A stretch of DNA of 64,000 nt, taken from the NCBI RefSeq assembly GCF_013520865.1, contig NZ_JACDXJ010000001.1:2161001-2225000 (forward strand), written 5' to 3'. The DNA is from Microvirga mediterraneensis. GTDB taxonomy: Bacteria > Pseudomonadota > Alphaproteobacteria > Rhizobiales > Beijerinckiaceae. The translations under genes were made by a program, and so were the position numbers. The notes beneath the pieces were generated by a model that worked only from the letters and a program-made list of their open reading frames with translations, had not been told where the DNA came from and searched no databases. This document shows positions 28,606-37,243 of this stretch, one piece after another. The first letter of the stretch is position 1; every line of letters begins with the position of its first letter.

Positions 28606-28637
28606 TTCCTGCAACATTTGCAAAAGTGTTGCAGGAA
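28606..28637. promoter_or_regulatory. Long perfect inverted repeat between ridA-like and GGDEF genes
   Basis: TTCCTGCAACA (28606-28616) and TGTTGCAGGAA (28627-28637) are perfect 11-bp arms with TTTGCAAAAG between. No T-run follows, so an operator or regulatory RNA hairpin is as likely as a terminator. It lies about 58 bases after the operon end and about 117 bases before the GGDEF gene start. The surroundings (28600-28710) are AT-rich and may contain the GGDEF promoter. Confidence 0.5.
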
Positions 28638-28753
28638 AACCTGCTTCTTTAATAACTTCACGAATGCCTACAAAAACGTCTGTTTTGATCTAGTATTACG
28701 TTGTTGCTTTGCGGTGAATGTCCCCTGGAATCAGGTTCACCCGCAGGTCTTCT

Positions 28754-30229
28754 ATGCTGCACTCCAAAACCGACAGGTTCACCGTTCCTTCGTCGAGCGA
28801 ACTCGCCGATGATGCCGAGATGTTCGAGCTGGCTCCCGTCTCTCTCTGGCTCGAGGATTACAGCGGTCTCAAGGAGCTTCTCTCGCAATGGCGCGAGGCC
28901 GGGGTGACGTCGCTGCGGGAATATCTCCTGGAGGACACGGCCCGCGTGGAGGCCTGTTCGAGCCAGATCCGCGTCATCAAGGTGAACCGCAAGACCCTCA
29001 GCCTGTTCGAAGCCGAGGACCTGCCGCAGCTCGTGAGCAATCTCGGCCGGATCTTTCGCAATGACATGCTGAAGACCCACATCGAGGAGCTCGTGCAGCT
29101 CTGGGAGGGGCGCACGGAATTCTTCGGCAACACGGTGAACTACACCCTGTCGGGCAAGCGGCTCGACATCCAGCTCAGGGGCAGCGTTCTGCCGGGCCAT
29201 GAAGACCGGTGGGATCGCGTTCTGATCGCCATCGAGGACGTCACCGAGCGCGAGACGGCGCGGCGGCAGCTCGCCGCCAGCGAGATCTACGCCCGCGGCC
29301 TGTTCGAGCACTCGCCCGTGTCTCTCTGGGTGGAGGATTTCAGCAGCGTCAAGAACCTCCTCGATGACGTGCGGCGGCAGGGGATCACCGATTTTCGCGT
29401 GTTCACCGATGTGCATCCGGAATTCGTCACGCGCTGCATGAGCGAGATCCGCGTGATCGACGTCAACCGGCACACGCTCGAGCTCTTTTCGGCGCCCGAC
29501 AAGCAGACCCTGCTGATGCGCCTCGGCGATGTGTTCCGCGACGAGATGCGGGAGCACTTCCGGGAGCAGCTGATCGATCTCTGGAACGGCAAGATTTTCC
29601 AGCAGCGCGAGGTGGTCAATTATTCCCTGGCTGGCGACGAGCTGCATCTTCACCTGCAGTTCTCCGTGCTGCCGGGCTACGAGACGGACTGGTCGCTGGT
29701 CCAAGTGGCGCTGACCGATATCACGGCCCGCAAGCGTGCCGAGGCCTATCTGGAATATCTCGGCAAGCACGACGTCCTGACCAAGCTCTACAACCGCTCT
29801 TTCTACGTTGACGAACTCAATCGCCTGGAGCGCAAGGGGCCGTTCCCGGTCTCCGTGGTCATCATCGATCTCAACGGCCTGAAGGCGGCGAACGACCAAC
29901 TCGGCCACGCGGCCGGCGACGCGTTGCTGCGCCGCGCCGGCGAGGTCCTGAACAAGGCGGTCGACAAGCCCTCTTGTGCGGCGCGGATCGGCGGCGACGA
30001 GTTCGCTCTCCTGATGCCTGGAACCGACGAGCGGGATGCCAAGATCGTGACGGACAGCATCGAGAACCTGCTCGAAGTGAACAACCAGTTCTATACCGGC
30101 CTGCCCCTCCGCTTCGCCATGGGCGTCGCCACGAGCCAGCCGGGCGAGAGGCTGGAGGCGGTCGTGAAGCGCGCAGACCTGCTGATGTACGAGGCCAAGC
30201 GCGCCTATTACGCGGCTGTCGCGGGGTAG
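28754..30229 (+). CDS. Diguanylate cyclase with tandem PAS-like sensor repeats
   Basis: This 491-residue protein has no membrane segment. Two similar sensor units occupy about 20-165 and 170-310. Each opens with PVSLWxEDxS, continues with a RVIxVNRxTLxLF segment and ends in VLPGxExxW...DxTxR. Both resemble PAS-PAC modules. A GGDEF domain follows, with HDVLTKLYNRSFY, VVIIDLNGLKAANDQLGHAAGD and the active site ARIGGDEFALL (GGDEF at 413-417), so c-di-GMP synthesis is expected. The RxxD product-inhibition site normally upstream of GGDEF is absent (KAVD instead). ATG 28754 was chosen; ATG 28718 is also in frame. Confidence 0.88.
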   Translation: MLHSKTDRFTVPSSSELADDAEMFELAPVSLWLEDYSGLKELLSQWREAGVTSLREYLLEDTARVEACSSQIRVIKVNRKTLSLFEAEDLPQLVSNLGRIFRNDMLKTHIEELVQLWEGRTEFFGNTVNYTLSGKRLDIQLRGSVLPGHEDRWDRVLIAIEDVTERETARRQLAASEIYARGLFEHSPVSLWVEDFSSVKNLLDDVRRQGITDFRVFTDVHPEFVTRCMSEIRVIDVNRHTLELFSAPDKQTLLMRLGDVFRDEMREHFREQLIDLWNGKIFQQREVVNYSLAGDELHLHLQFSVLPGYETDWSLVQVALTDITARKRAEAYLEYLGKHDVLTKLYNRSFYVDELNRLERKGPFPVSVVIIDLNGLKAANDQLGHAAGDALLRRAGEVLNKAVDKPSCAARIGGDEFALLMPGTDERDAKIVTDSIENLLEVNNQFYTGLPLRFAMGVATSQPGERLEAVVKRADLLMYEAKRAYYAAVAG

Positions 30230-30291
30230 AGCTGCGTTGTCATCCCCGTCGAGCCGAAGGCGAGGGAGGGGAGCCACGATCACCCTCTGTC

Positions 30292-30553
30292 GTCATCACC
30301 GGCCTCGTGCCGGTGATCTCGATCATTTGAAGCGCCGAGTCTCGCCGTATCCGAATTGCCGGGACAGGTCTGGCCATCACGCCTCGATTGCCAATGCTCC
30401 ACCCTCATCCTGAGGAGCAGCCGGATGGCTGCGTCTCGAAGGAGCATCCAGCGTGCACTGGAGGATCCTTCGAGACGGTCGCATGCGCGACCTCCTCAGG
30501 ATGAGGCGAGAGGGTGCAGGAAGCGAGATCACCGGCACAGGGCCGGTGATGAC
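30292..30553. repeat. Composite mosaic palindrome (copy A of the CCTCATCCTGAGG element)
   Basis: Two 29-bp sequences in inverted orientation, 30292-30320 and 30525-30553 (each containing ATCACCGGC...GCCGGTGAT), flank an inner element 30403-30506. The inner element begins CCTCATCCTGAGGAG, ends CTCCTCAGGATGAGG, and carries GTCTCGAAGGA and TCCTTCGAGACG inside. The inner element recurs at 37078, 43560 and 58741. The whole 344-base gap between the GGDEF gene and the GreA-like gene is this repeat; no gene is seen in it. Confidence 0.85.
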
Positions 30554-30573
30554 AGGCGTGGGAAAGCAGACTG

Positions 30574-31041
30574 CTACAACCCGATCTCGACGATCTCGGC
30601 CGTCGTCTGCCCGACGGGGACCACGTCGCCGATTTCCTTGCCCATGAGAGCCTGCGCGAGAGGAGACACGTAGGACAGGCTTCCCTTGGCCGGGTCGGCC
30701 TCATCCTCGCCGACGATCCGATAGGTCTGGCGGCGGCCGTCCTCGCGCTCGAAGGTGACGCGGGCGCCGAAGCGGACGTGAGCGGTATCCGTGGGAGGCG
30801 GCACCATCTCGGAAGAGGCCCGGCGGGCGGACCAGTAGCGCAGGTCGCGGGTGATGCGCGCCACTTCCGCCTTGTCGCCGGCGGATTGAGCCTCGGCGAG
30901 ACGTTTCTGCAGGGCCTCGATTTCCGTATCCATCTGGGCCAGCCCCGAGGGCGTCACGAGATGGTGCGGGCTGATCATCCGGTCGGGAAGATCCTCGAAG
31001 GCTTCTCCACCCTCGGTCTCACGAACAAAGGCACGGCTCAT
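30574..31041 (-). CDS. GreA/GreB family transcription factor
   Basis: This 155-residue protein has a shortened N-terminal coiled-coil (LVTPSGLAQMDTEIEALQKRLAEAQSAGDKAEV) and a GreA/GreB C-terminal FKBP-like domain (FGARVTFE, YRIVGEDEADPAKGSLSYVSPLAQALMGKEIGDVV). Gre factors enter the RNA polymerase secondary channel and stimulate cleavage of backtracked RNA through acidic residues at the coiled-coil tip; AGD and AE residues are present near the tip here. Such paralogues often accompany a canonical greA elsewhere. ATG 31041 follows GGAG. Its role relative to the nearby transporter is unknown. Confidence 0.82.
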   Translation of the reverse strand: MSRAFVRETEGGEAFEDLPDRMISPHHLVTPSGLAQMDTEIEALQKRLAEAQSAGDKAEVARITRDLRYWSARRASSEMVPPPTDTAHVRFGARVTFEREDGRRQTYRIVGEDEADPAKGSLSYVSPLAQALMGKEIGDVVPVGQTTAEIVEIGL

Positions 31042-31104
31042 CACGTCTCCTCCGCTCTTTGGAGGAAAACGGTTCGAGGTTCCGAAGGTTTCCGGAACTC
31101 ACCT

Positions 31105-32229
31105 TTATTGCTTGGCTTGTCGCAGACGCCCGACGATGCCGCCCGGGAAGGCATACACACTGACGATGAACAGCGCGCCGAGCCACAGGAGCCAGCGGTC
31201 CGGATGGACCAGGTTGGGCAGGAGCGGAATCCCCGCCAGCGCGGCGCTGCCTGCGCCCATCAGCACCTGCAGGTAGCTCTGGGCCAGGACGAAGAGCGCC
31301 GCGCCGATGACCGCCCCGTACATGGTGCCCATGCCGCCGATCACGACCATGAGCAGGATGTCGATCATGATCGAGAAGGACAGGGTGGTGTCGGAGCCGT
31401 TATAGCGCAGCCACAGGGCCATGAGCGCGCCGGCGATCGTGGCGGCAAGCGCCGAGATGACTGAGGCCGCCGTGCGATAGGCCACGACCCGGTAGCCGAG
31501 CGCCTCGGCGCGGAACTCGTTCTCGCGGATCGCCTGCAGCACGCGCCCGAAGGGCGAGTTCACGATGCGCAGGAGAACGAGGAAAACGACCAGTGACACG
31601 AAGAACACGAGGTAATAGGCGAGGAGCCGCCCGTTGACCGCCGTGCCGAAGAGAGGTTCCGACAGGAGCCGGAAGGCCGGGCGCAAGGCCGGCGGCAACT
31701 GGAACGACAGCCCGTCCTCGCCGCCCGTCACGTCGGAGAGCTGCGAGGCGAGAACGGCGGCCGCCGAGGCGACCGCCAGCGTGATCATCGAGAAGAAGAT
31801 GGCACGCACCCGCAGCGACAGGAGGCCGATGGCGACGGCGAGCAGAGCGGAGAGCGCCAGCGCTGACACGAGCCCTATGGCGGCCGAGCCCCAGGTCGGA
31901 CCGAGGCGTTCGAGCGCGATGGCGATGCCGTAGCCGCCGATGCCGAAGAACATGGTGTGGGCGAAGGACACGATGCCGGAATAGCCGAGGAGCAGGTCGT
32001 AGCTCGCGACCAGCACGATAAACACGCAGATCTTCGCCGCCGTGCCGACCGGCTGGCTGCCGGAGAACAGGAACGGTGTCGCGGCGAGCAGCACCAGAAT
32101 GCCGATCAGGATGGCGCTCAGCACTTTCGAGCGCGGCCTGTCGGACGAGAGGAGCGCGTTCAGGAGGCCGCCGCGCCGGCGCGTCTCGTCGAAGGGAAGG
32201 GCGAGGGCAGAGGCGGGGGATGTGCTCAT
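31105..32229 (-). CDS. Second branched-chain-type ABC permease (LivM-like)
   Basis: This 374-residue permease has about ten hydrophobic segments, beginning after a 35-residue cytoplasmic N-terminus. LivM hallmarks are LLGYSGIVSFAHTMFFGIGGYG, the loop QAIRENEFRAEALGYRVVAYRTAASVIS and GGMGTMYGAVIGAA. Its ATG overlaps the LivH-like stop (ATGA). It is the last gene of the order binding protein, LivG, LivF, LivH, LivM, which differs from the first importer where the permeases precede the ATPases. The substrate is unknown. Confidence 0.9.
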   Translation of the reverse strand: MSTSPASALALPFDETRRRGGLLNALLSSDRPRSKVLSAILIGILVLLAATPFLFSGSQPVGTAAKICVFIVLVASYDLLLGYSGIVSFAHTMFFGIGGYGIAIALERLGPTWGSAAIGLVSALALSALLAVAIGLLSLRVRAIFFSMITLAVASAAAVLASQLSDVTGGEDGLSFQLPPALRPAFRLLSEPLFGTAVNGRLLAYYLVFFVSLVVFLVLLRIVNSPFGRVLQAIRENEFRAEALGYRVVAYRTAASVISALAATIAGALMALWLRYNGSDTTLSFSIMIDILLMVVIGGMGTMYGAVIGAALFVLAQSYLQVLMGAGSAALAGIPLLPNLVHPDRWLLWLGALFIVSVYAFPGGIVGRLRQAKQ

Positions 32230-33248
32230 CGGCGGGCCACCGGAAACAGGCCCTGCGGACGCCAGATCAGCACCAGGGCCATGACGAGGATGTTGGAGAT
32301 CAGGGCGAGCTTGGGCTCGATGAAGCCCACATAATTGGCGACGAGCGCCACCAGGATCGAGCCGACGAAGCAGCCGCCGACGGAGCCGAGGCCGCCGATG
32401 ATGATGACGATGAAGACCAGCACCATCACCTCCATGCCCATGCCGGCGGTGAGCGTCTGGCGGTAGAACGCCCACATGACGCCGCCGAGGCCTGCGAGGG
32501 CGGATCCGGCGATGAAGACGCTCACGAAGAGGCGGCGGATGCGGTAGCCCAGCGCCTCGACCATCTCGGGGTTCTCGACCCCGGCCCGGATCAGCAGGCC
32601 GATGCGGGTGCGGTTGAGGATCAGCTGCATCCCGACGAATACCACGAGGCCGATGGCGACCGCGACGACCCGGTAGCGCTCCATGATGATGTCGCCGAGC
32701 ACGAAGGCGCCGCGCAGGGATTGCGGCAGCGGGATCGGGATGGGCGAGGCGCCCCAGATGGCGTGGATGAGCTGCTCGGTCACGATCAGCCCGCCCATGG
32801 TGACGAGGATCTGCTTCAGGTGACTGCCATAGACCGGACGCACGATGACGCGCTCGAAGACCGCGCCGGCGATCCCCGTCATGGCCATGGCGGCGAGGAT
32901 GCACAGGAGCAGCAGGGCGAGGTTGAGCCCGACGGAATCCGCCGTCGCCCAGCCGGCGAGCGGTCCGAGCACGAGGAGCGTCGCATAGGCTCCGAGCGAG
33001 ATGAACACGCCGTGGCCGAAATTGATGATGTCCATCAGGCCGAAGACCAGGGTCAGCCCCGAGGCCATGAGGAAGATCATCATGCCCATGGCCAGCCCCG
33101 CCACGGTGAGCGTGATCCAGGTCGAGGGGCTGCCGACGAAAGGCAGGGCGAGCAGTGCGAGCGCCGGGATCAGGAGGAGCGGCAGCCAATCGGTCTTGGC
33201 GCGCGGCAGCTCGGTCGGGGCAGCGGCTTCGGTGATCAGGTCGCTCAT
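32226..33248 (-). CDS. Second branched-chain-type ABC permease (LivH-like)
   Basis: This 340-residue permease has a hydrophilic N-terminus of about 20 residues and eight to nine membrane segments. The LivH signature GLTLVFGLMDIINFGHGVFISLGAY and the loop GVENPEMVEALGYRIRRLF are clear, and it ends RPQGLFPVARR. ATG 33248 overlaps the stop of the LivF-like gene by four bases. A longer in-frame reading into the ATPase gene is an artefact. It forms the channel with the LivM-like partner. Confidence 0.9.
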   Translation of the reverse strand: MSDLITEAAAPTELPRAKTDWLPLLLIPALALLALPFVGSPSTWITLTVAGLAMGMMIFLMASGLTLVFGLMDIINFGHGVFISLGAYATLLVLGPLAGWATADSVGLNLALLLLCILAAMAMTGIAGAVFERVIVRPVYGSHLKQILVTMGGLIVTEQLIHAIWGASPIPIPLPQSLRGAFVLGDIIMERYRVVAVAIGLVVFVGMQLILNRTRIGLLIRAGVENPEMVEALGYRIRRLFVSVFIAGSALAGLGGVMWAFYRQTLTAGMGMEVMVLVFIVIIIGGLGSVGGCFVGSILVALVANYVGFIEPKLALISNILVMALVLIWRPQGLFPVARR

Positions 33249-33970
33249 TGATGCGCATCCAGGGAAAGGCCGAGCAGGCGCTGCTGCAGGGCCGTGTCGG
33301 CGACGAGGTCGCTCATGGCGCCGGAATGCACGATGCGCCCGTCGTCCATGACGACCACGTTGTCGCCGAGCGCCGAGGCGGCATAGAAATTCTGCTCCAC
33401 AAGCAGGATCGTCTCGCCGGAAGCCTTGAGGGCTTTGAAGGCCTCGATCATGGATCGCACCATCACGGGCGCGAGGCCCTTGGTCGGCTCGTCGATGAGG
33501 AGCAGGCGGCGCGGCTCCGCGATGGCGCGGGCGATGGCGAGCATCTGCTTCTGCCCGCCGGAGAGGTTGCCCGCCGGCAGGTTCCAGAACCGCTTGAGGG
33601 CGGGGAACAGGCCGAGGATCCAGTCGAGCCGGGTCTTGTCGACCGGCCCGGAGCGGGCGGCGAGCACGATGTTCTCGCGCACGGTCAGGTCGGTGAAGAT
33701 GCCCATGGATTCCGGCACGTAGGCGATGCCAGAGCGGGCGATGTCGGGCGTGGCGCTCGCCGTGATGTCGCGGCCGTCGAAAAGGATGCGGCCGGACGAG
33801 GCCTGCCACAGGCCCATGATCGTGCGCAGGGTCGTGGTCTTGCCCGCGCCGTTGCGGCCGAGCAGCATGGTCAGCTCGCCGGCCGGAACGGCGAAGTCCA
33901 CCCCGTGCAGGATGTGATAGGGGCCGATATGCGTATGCACGCCCGACAATTGGAGCAGGGGCTCAGGCAC
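33245..33970 (-). CDS. Second branched-chain-type ABC ATPase (LivF-like)
   Basis: This 241-residue ATPase has Walker A GRNGAGKTT, YVPESMGIFTDLTVRENI, signature LSGGQKQMLAIARAI, Walker B LLLIDEPTKGLAP and LLVEQNFYAASAL. The DEPTKGLAP and VEQN forms mark it as LivF-type. It starts at GTG 33970, inside the end of the LivG-like gene (8-base overlap), and its own stop overlaps the LivH-like start, so all subunits are translationally coupled. Confidence 0.9.
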   Translation of the reverse strand: MPEPLLQLSGVHTHIGPYHILHGVDFAVPAGELTMLLGRNGAGKTTTLRTIMGLWQASSGRILFDGRDITASATPDIARSGIAYVPESMGIFTDLTVRENIVLAARSGPVDKTRLDWILGLFPALKRFWNLPAGNLSGGQKQMLAIARAIAEPRRLLLIDEPTKGLAPVMVRSMIEAFKALKASGETILLVEQNFYAASALGDNVVVMDDGRIVHSGAMSDLVADTALQQRLLGLSLDAHQ

Positions 33971-34730
33971 GGGTGACCTCCACGCCGAGATAGGCTTCCT
34001 GCACCACCGGCGAAGCGATGACCTCGGCGGGCTCGCCGTCGGCGACGAGCGTTCCGTTGTGCAGCACGATGATCCGGTCGGAGAGCGAGCGCACCACGTC
34101 CATCTTGTGCTCCACGAGAAGCACCGTCGCGTCGCCGCGCTGCTTGATGTCGTGGATGAGCTCGAGCACGGTCGGCACCTCGTCGACGCTCATGCCGGCG
34201 GTCGGCTCGTCGAACATGAAGACTTTCGGCTCCATGGCGATCAGAAGCGCCACTTCGAGCTTGCGCTGGTCGCCGTGCGACAGCGCCTTCGGGGCGATGT
34301 GGCGCTTGTCCGCCAAACGCACGCGCTCCAGGATTTCCTCCGCCTTCTCGATCAGGTCGCGGCGCGAGTTCCACACCTTGAACAGGGACCAGCCCGCCTC
34401 GGCGCGGCTCTGCACGGCGAGCCGCACGTTCTCCAGCGCGGTCAGTTGCGGAAATAGATTGGTGAGCTGGAAGGCTCGGCCCAGGCCGCGCTTCGCCCGC
34501 GCGGACGCGGGAAGCGAGGTGATGTCCTCGCCCTCGACGAGCACTTGGCCCGACGTAGCGCGCAGCTGGCCGGAGATGAGATTGAAATAGGTCGTCTTGC
34601 CGGCACCGTTCGGGCCGACGATGGCCGTGAGCGTGCCGGGCGTGAACCGGCACGACACGTCGTTGACGGCCACATGGCCGCCGAAGCGAATGGTAAGCCC
34701 GCGCGTTTCGAGCGCGGGCGTGGTTGTCAT
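33963..34730 (-). CDS. Second branched-chain-type ABC ATPase (LivG-like)
   Basis: This 255-residue ATPase has Walker A GPNGAGKTT, RAFQLTNLFPQLTALENVRLAVQSR, the LivG-type signature LSHGDQRKLEVALLIA, Walker B VFMFDEPTAGMSVDE and the switch LLVEHKMDVV. The insert QSRAEAGWSLFKVWN is typical of LivG-type proteins that carry aromatic or amide substrates, but this is weak evidence. ATG 34730 was chosen; GTG 34742 would add four residues and neither has a clear ribosome site. It follows the binding-protein stop by 18 bases. Confidence 0.9.
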   Translation of the reverse strand: MTTTPALETRGLTIRFGGHVAVNDVSCRFTPGTLTAIVGPNGAGKTTYFNLISGQLRATSGQVLVEGEDITSLPASARAKRGLGRAFQLTNLFPQLTALENVRLAVQSRAEAGWSLFKVWNSRRDLIEKAEEILERVRLADKRHIAPKALSHGDQRKLEVALLIAMEPKVFMFDEPTAGMSVDEVPTVLELIHDIKQRGDATVLLVEHKMDVVRSLSDRIIVLHNGTLVADGEPAEVIASPVVQEAYLGVEVTRA

Positions 34731-34748
34731 CGGTCGGGTCACGTGGGC

Positions 34749-35939
34749 TCAGCGCTTGTTGCGGACCGGGATCGGCATCTTGTCGGCCGGGATGGTGGCG
34801 ACGAGATCGAGCAGGTCGTTCGCGTCCTTGCCGTTGGCCTTGACCTTGAAGTGATACATGTCCTGCAGAGCCTGATGGTCTTCCTTGCGGAAGGTCATGG
34901 GGCCCTTCGGCGTCTCGAAGGTCATGCCTTCCATGGCCGTGATCAGCTTCTCGGTGTCGGTGCCGCCCGCCTTCTGAATGGCCGTGACGGCGGCGGATGC
35001 CGCAGCGAAGCCACCCGCGGTGAAGAAGTCCGGCGGCGCGTTGTAGCGCTTCTGGTGCTCGGCCACGAGCCAGTCGTTCATCGCGTTCTTCGGGAAGGCA
35101 TAATAGTAATACACCGCGCCTTCCATGCCGGGATAGTTCTTGTAGATCTGCATGGCCGGCAGGATGTTGCCGCCGGGCGCGATCTCGATGCCGAAGCGCT
35201 CGGGCTTCAGGTCGGCGATCTTCGGCAGCGGGTGCTGGCCGGCCCAGATGATGTTGATGATCTTCTTGCCCGGCTTGTCCTTGAGCGCATCGAAGATGCG
35301 CTGGGCCGAGGCCGTGAAGTCCGTGGCGTTCTGCGGCGCATATTCCTCGAACACCACCTTGGCGTTCGGGCGGATCTCGGCGAGCGCATTCTTGAGCGCC
35401 GCGACGCCGTCTTTGCCGAAGGCGTAGTCCTGCGCGAGCGTCGCGATGGACACCTCGCCGCTGGCCGGAACGGCGGCCGCGGCCCCATAGGCGTCCTGCG
35501 TCGAGTTGCGCGCGGTGCGGAAGATGAAGCGGTTCCACTTCTCGCCCGTGATCGCATCGGCCACGGCGGGCTCCACGATCAGCACCTTGCCGTTCTCTTC
35601 CGCCACCGGCAGCATGGCGAGGGCCGCCGCGGACGATGTGGTGCCGACGGCGAGATCGACCTTGTCGTCGTTGTAGGACTGCTCCAGCAGCGTCTTGGCG
35701 AGATCGGCCTTGAGCTGGTCGTCCTTCACGATCACGGTGATCTTGCGGCCGTTGACGGCCATCGTGCCCTTGGTGAGATATTCCAGGCCCATCATGAAGC
35801 CGGCCTCGGTCTGCTTGGCGTAGGCTTCGAGCGGCCCGGTCTTGCCGGCGATCAGCGCGATCTTAATGTCTTGGGCGAATGCCGTGGAGGCAAAGAGAAT
35901 GCCTGCCGTGGCGGCAGCAATGGTAAACTTCAGGCGCAT
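34749..35939 (-). CDS. Second branched-chain-type periplasmic substrate-binding protein
   Basis: This 396-residue protein has a signal peptide (MRLKFTIAAATAGILFASTAFA, cleaved before QDIKIALIAGKTG). The mature part is a Peripla_BP_6 domain with GPLEAYAKQTEAGFMMGLEYLTKG, TSSAAALAMLPVAEENGKVLIVEPAVADAI and RTARNSTQDAYGAAA. GGGGAG lies a few bases before ATG 35939. It heads the second importer operon. Its ligand cannot be told from sequence: the two binding proteins of this window share the fold but little sequence, so different substrates are likely. Confidence 0.9.
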   Translation of the reverse strand: MRLKFTIAAATAGILFASTAFAQDIKIALIAGKTGPLEAYAKQTEAGFMMGLEYLTKGTMAVNGRKITVIVKDDQLKADLAKTLLEQSYNDDKVDLAVGTTSSAAALAMLPVAEENGKVLIVEPAVADAITGEKWNRFIFRTARNSTQDAYGAAAAVPASGEVSIATLAQDYAFGKDGVAALKNALAEIRPNAKVVFEEYAPQNATDFTASAQRIFDALKDKPGKKIINIIWAGQHPLPKIADLKPERFGIEIAPGGNILPAMQIYKNYPGMEGAVYYYYAFPKNAMNDWLVAEHQKRYNAPPDFFTAGGFAAASAAVTAIQKAGGTDTEKLITAMEGMTFETPKGPMTFRKEDHQALQDMYHFKVKANGKDANDLLDLVATIPADKMPIPVRNKR

Positions 35940-36049
35940 CGAACTCCCCGTCGTGTTATATGGGATCATTGACGGCCTTGCCCTCTGCCCTGTCAAGTTC
36001 GACTCTCGGACCATCCGCAGGGAAAGCGCCGTAGGAGCTCCCTGCCGGT

Positions 36050-36985
36050 TCAGGCCTCGGGCAGCACGGGCGTTTCGATGTCCTTCGCCTCGCGTCCGCG
36101 CCGGGCAGCTTCGCGCTCCAGGAGGATCAGCGCCACCCCGGCGGCGCAGATGACGGCCGCGCCGACGAGCGTCCAGAACCCGACCACGTCGCCGAAGAAC
36201 AGGTAGCCCAGGATGATGGCCCACACGATCAGCGTGTATTGATACGGCGCGACGACGGAGGCCGGGGCGATTTTCAGCGAGCGGTTGACGCAGACATGAG
36301 CCGCCATGGAGACGATGCCGAGCAGGAACAGGCCCGCCAGGTCGAGCGGCCCCGGCGTCACCCAGGCGAGCGGGGCCGCCACGAGACCGAAGATCAGCGC
36401 GCCTAGAATCTGGCCGAACACGAGGGTCGCGTCGTCGGTATCCCGCAGCTTGCGGGTGGTGATCATCAGGAGCGAGTAGAACAGGCTGCCCGCGAGCGCG
36501 ATGAGGGCCGGCAGGGACAGGGTGGCCGGGGACGGCCGCAGGGCGATGAGAACGCCCACGAAGCCGATTGCAATCGCAAGGATGCGCGGCTTGTCGATCC
36601 TCTCGCCGAGCCAGAATGCCGCGAAGGCCGCCACATAGATGGGACCTGCGAGGTAGTAAGTCATCACGTCGGCGAGCGGCAGGTAGGTGACGGCCCAGTA
36701 GAAGCAGGCGACCTCGAGCGTCGACAGCGTGATGCGGACCGCATGCAGGCCCGGTTGCAGCGGGATGGCGAAGGGCACCTTGCGCTGCCGCATCAGCGGC
36801 AGGAGAACCATGAGAGCCGCGATGCTGCGCAGAAGCAGGACCTGGCCGACCGAATAGGTGGCGACGAGCCATTTCCCCATCACGTCGTTCATGGCGAACA
36901 TGAACACGCCGAGCAGCATCAGACCGATGCCGACGAGGGTGCCTGAACGAACGATTCGAACGGAGGACGGACCGGAGTGACTCAT
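36050..36985 (-). CDS. DMT superfamily (EamA) transporter
   Basis: This 311-residue protein has ten hydrophobic segments in two EamA repeats, about residues 15-145 and 160-290. The typical repeat ends AIAIGFVGVLIALRP and GAAVICAAGVALILLERE are present. EamA proteins export or import small metabolites such as amino acids; no substrate is predicted. A second relative lies at 59967. I chose ATG 36985; ATG 36994 is also possible. It is 110 bases upstream of the second importer operon in the same direction and could be a separate unit. Confidence 0.85.
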   Translation of the reverse strand: MSHSGPSSVRIVRSGTLVGIGLMLLGVFMFAMNDVMGKWLVATYSVGQVLLLRSIAALMVLLPLMRQRKVPFAIPLQPGLHAVRITLSTLEVACFYWAVTYLPLADVMTYYLAGPIYVAAFAAFWLGERIDKPRILAIAIGFVGVLIALRPSPATLSLPALIALAGSLFYSLLMITTRKLRDTDDATLVFGQILGALIFGLVAAPLAWVTPGPLDLAGLFLLGIVSMAAHVCVNRSLKIAPASVVAPYQYTLIVWAIILGYLFFGDVVGFWTLVGAAVICAAGVALILLEREAARRGREAKDIETPVLPEA

Positions 36986-37077
36986 GGGATGCATACATGA
37001 GCGAAGCGAAGATGATGCACAAGCATTGTCGAACACGACCTTAGTCCGACGCTCGCCTCATCGTGATTGACCATAGC

Positions 37078-37186
37078 CCTCATCCTGAGAAGGTCGCGCA
37101 GCGACCGTCTCGAAGGACGAGGGCGTCTCCACGGCTATCTGGTGGATCCTTCGAGACGCCGCTTGCAGCGGCTCCTCAGGATGAGG
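37078..37186. repeat. Mosaic palindrome, copy B
   Basis: The element begins CCTCATCCTGAGAAGG and ends CTCCTCAGGATGAGG, with inner arms GTCTCGAAGGA and TCCTTCGAGACG. It is a close copy of the element at 30403-30506; the left outer arm has one base change (AGA for AGG). It lies between a DMT transporter and an SMP-30 gene, next to a second, different palindrome at 37244-37344. Confidence 0.85.
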
Positions 37187-37243
37187 ACTGAGGGTTGGAG
37201 TTGAAGATGTTGATGGCCGGCACAAGCCTGGCCATGACGTGGG

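Noticed and set aside
28658..30283. 541-codon open frame on the minus strand across the GGDEF gene
   Set aside because: It is antisense to a protein with an intact GGDEF motif.
31105..33258. Apparent 717-residue fusion of LivM-like protein with upstream sequence
   Set aside because: The first 340 residues are an out-of-frame reading of the LivH-like gene. A proper ATG at 32229 overlaps the upstream stop.
34749..37022. Apparent 757-residue protein from the second binding-protein gene upward
   Set aside because: The N-terminal part is a shadow of the DMT transporter gene; a signal peptide and ribosome site mark the real start at 35939.
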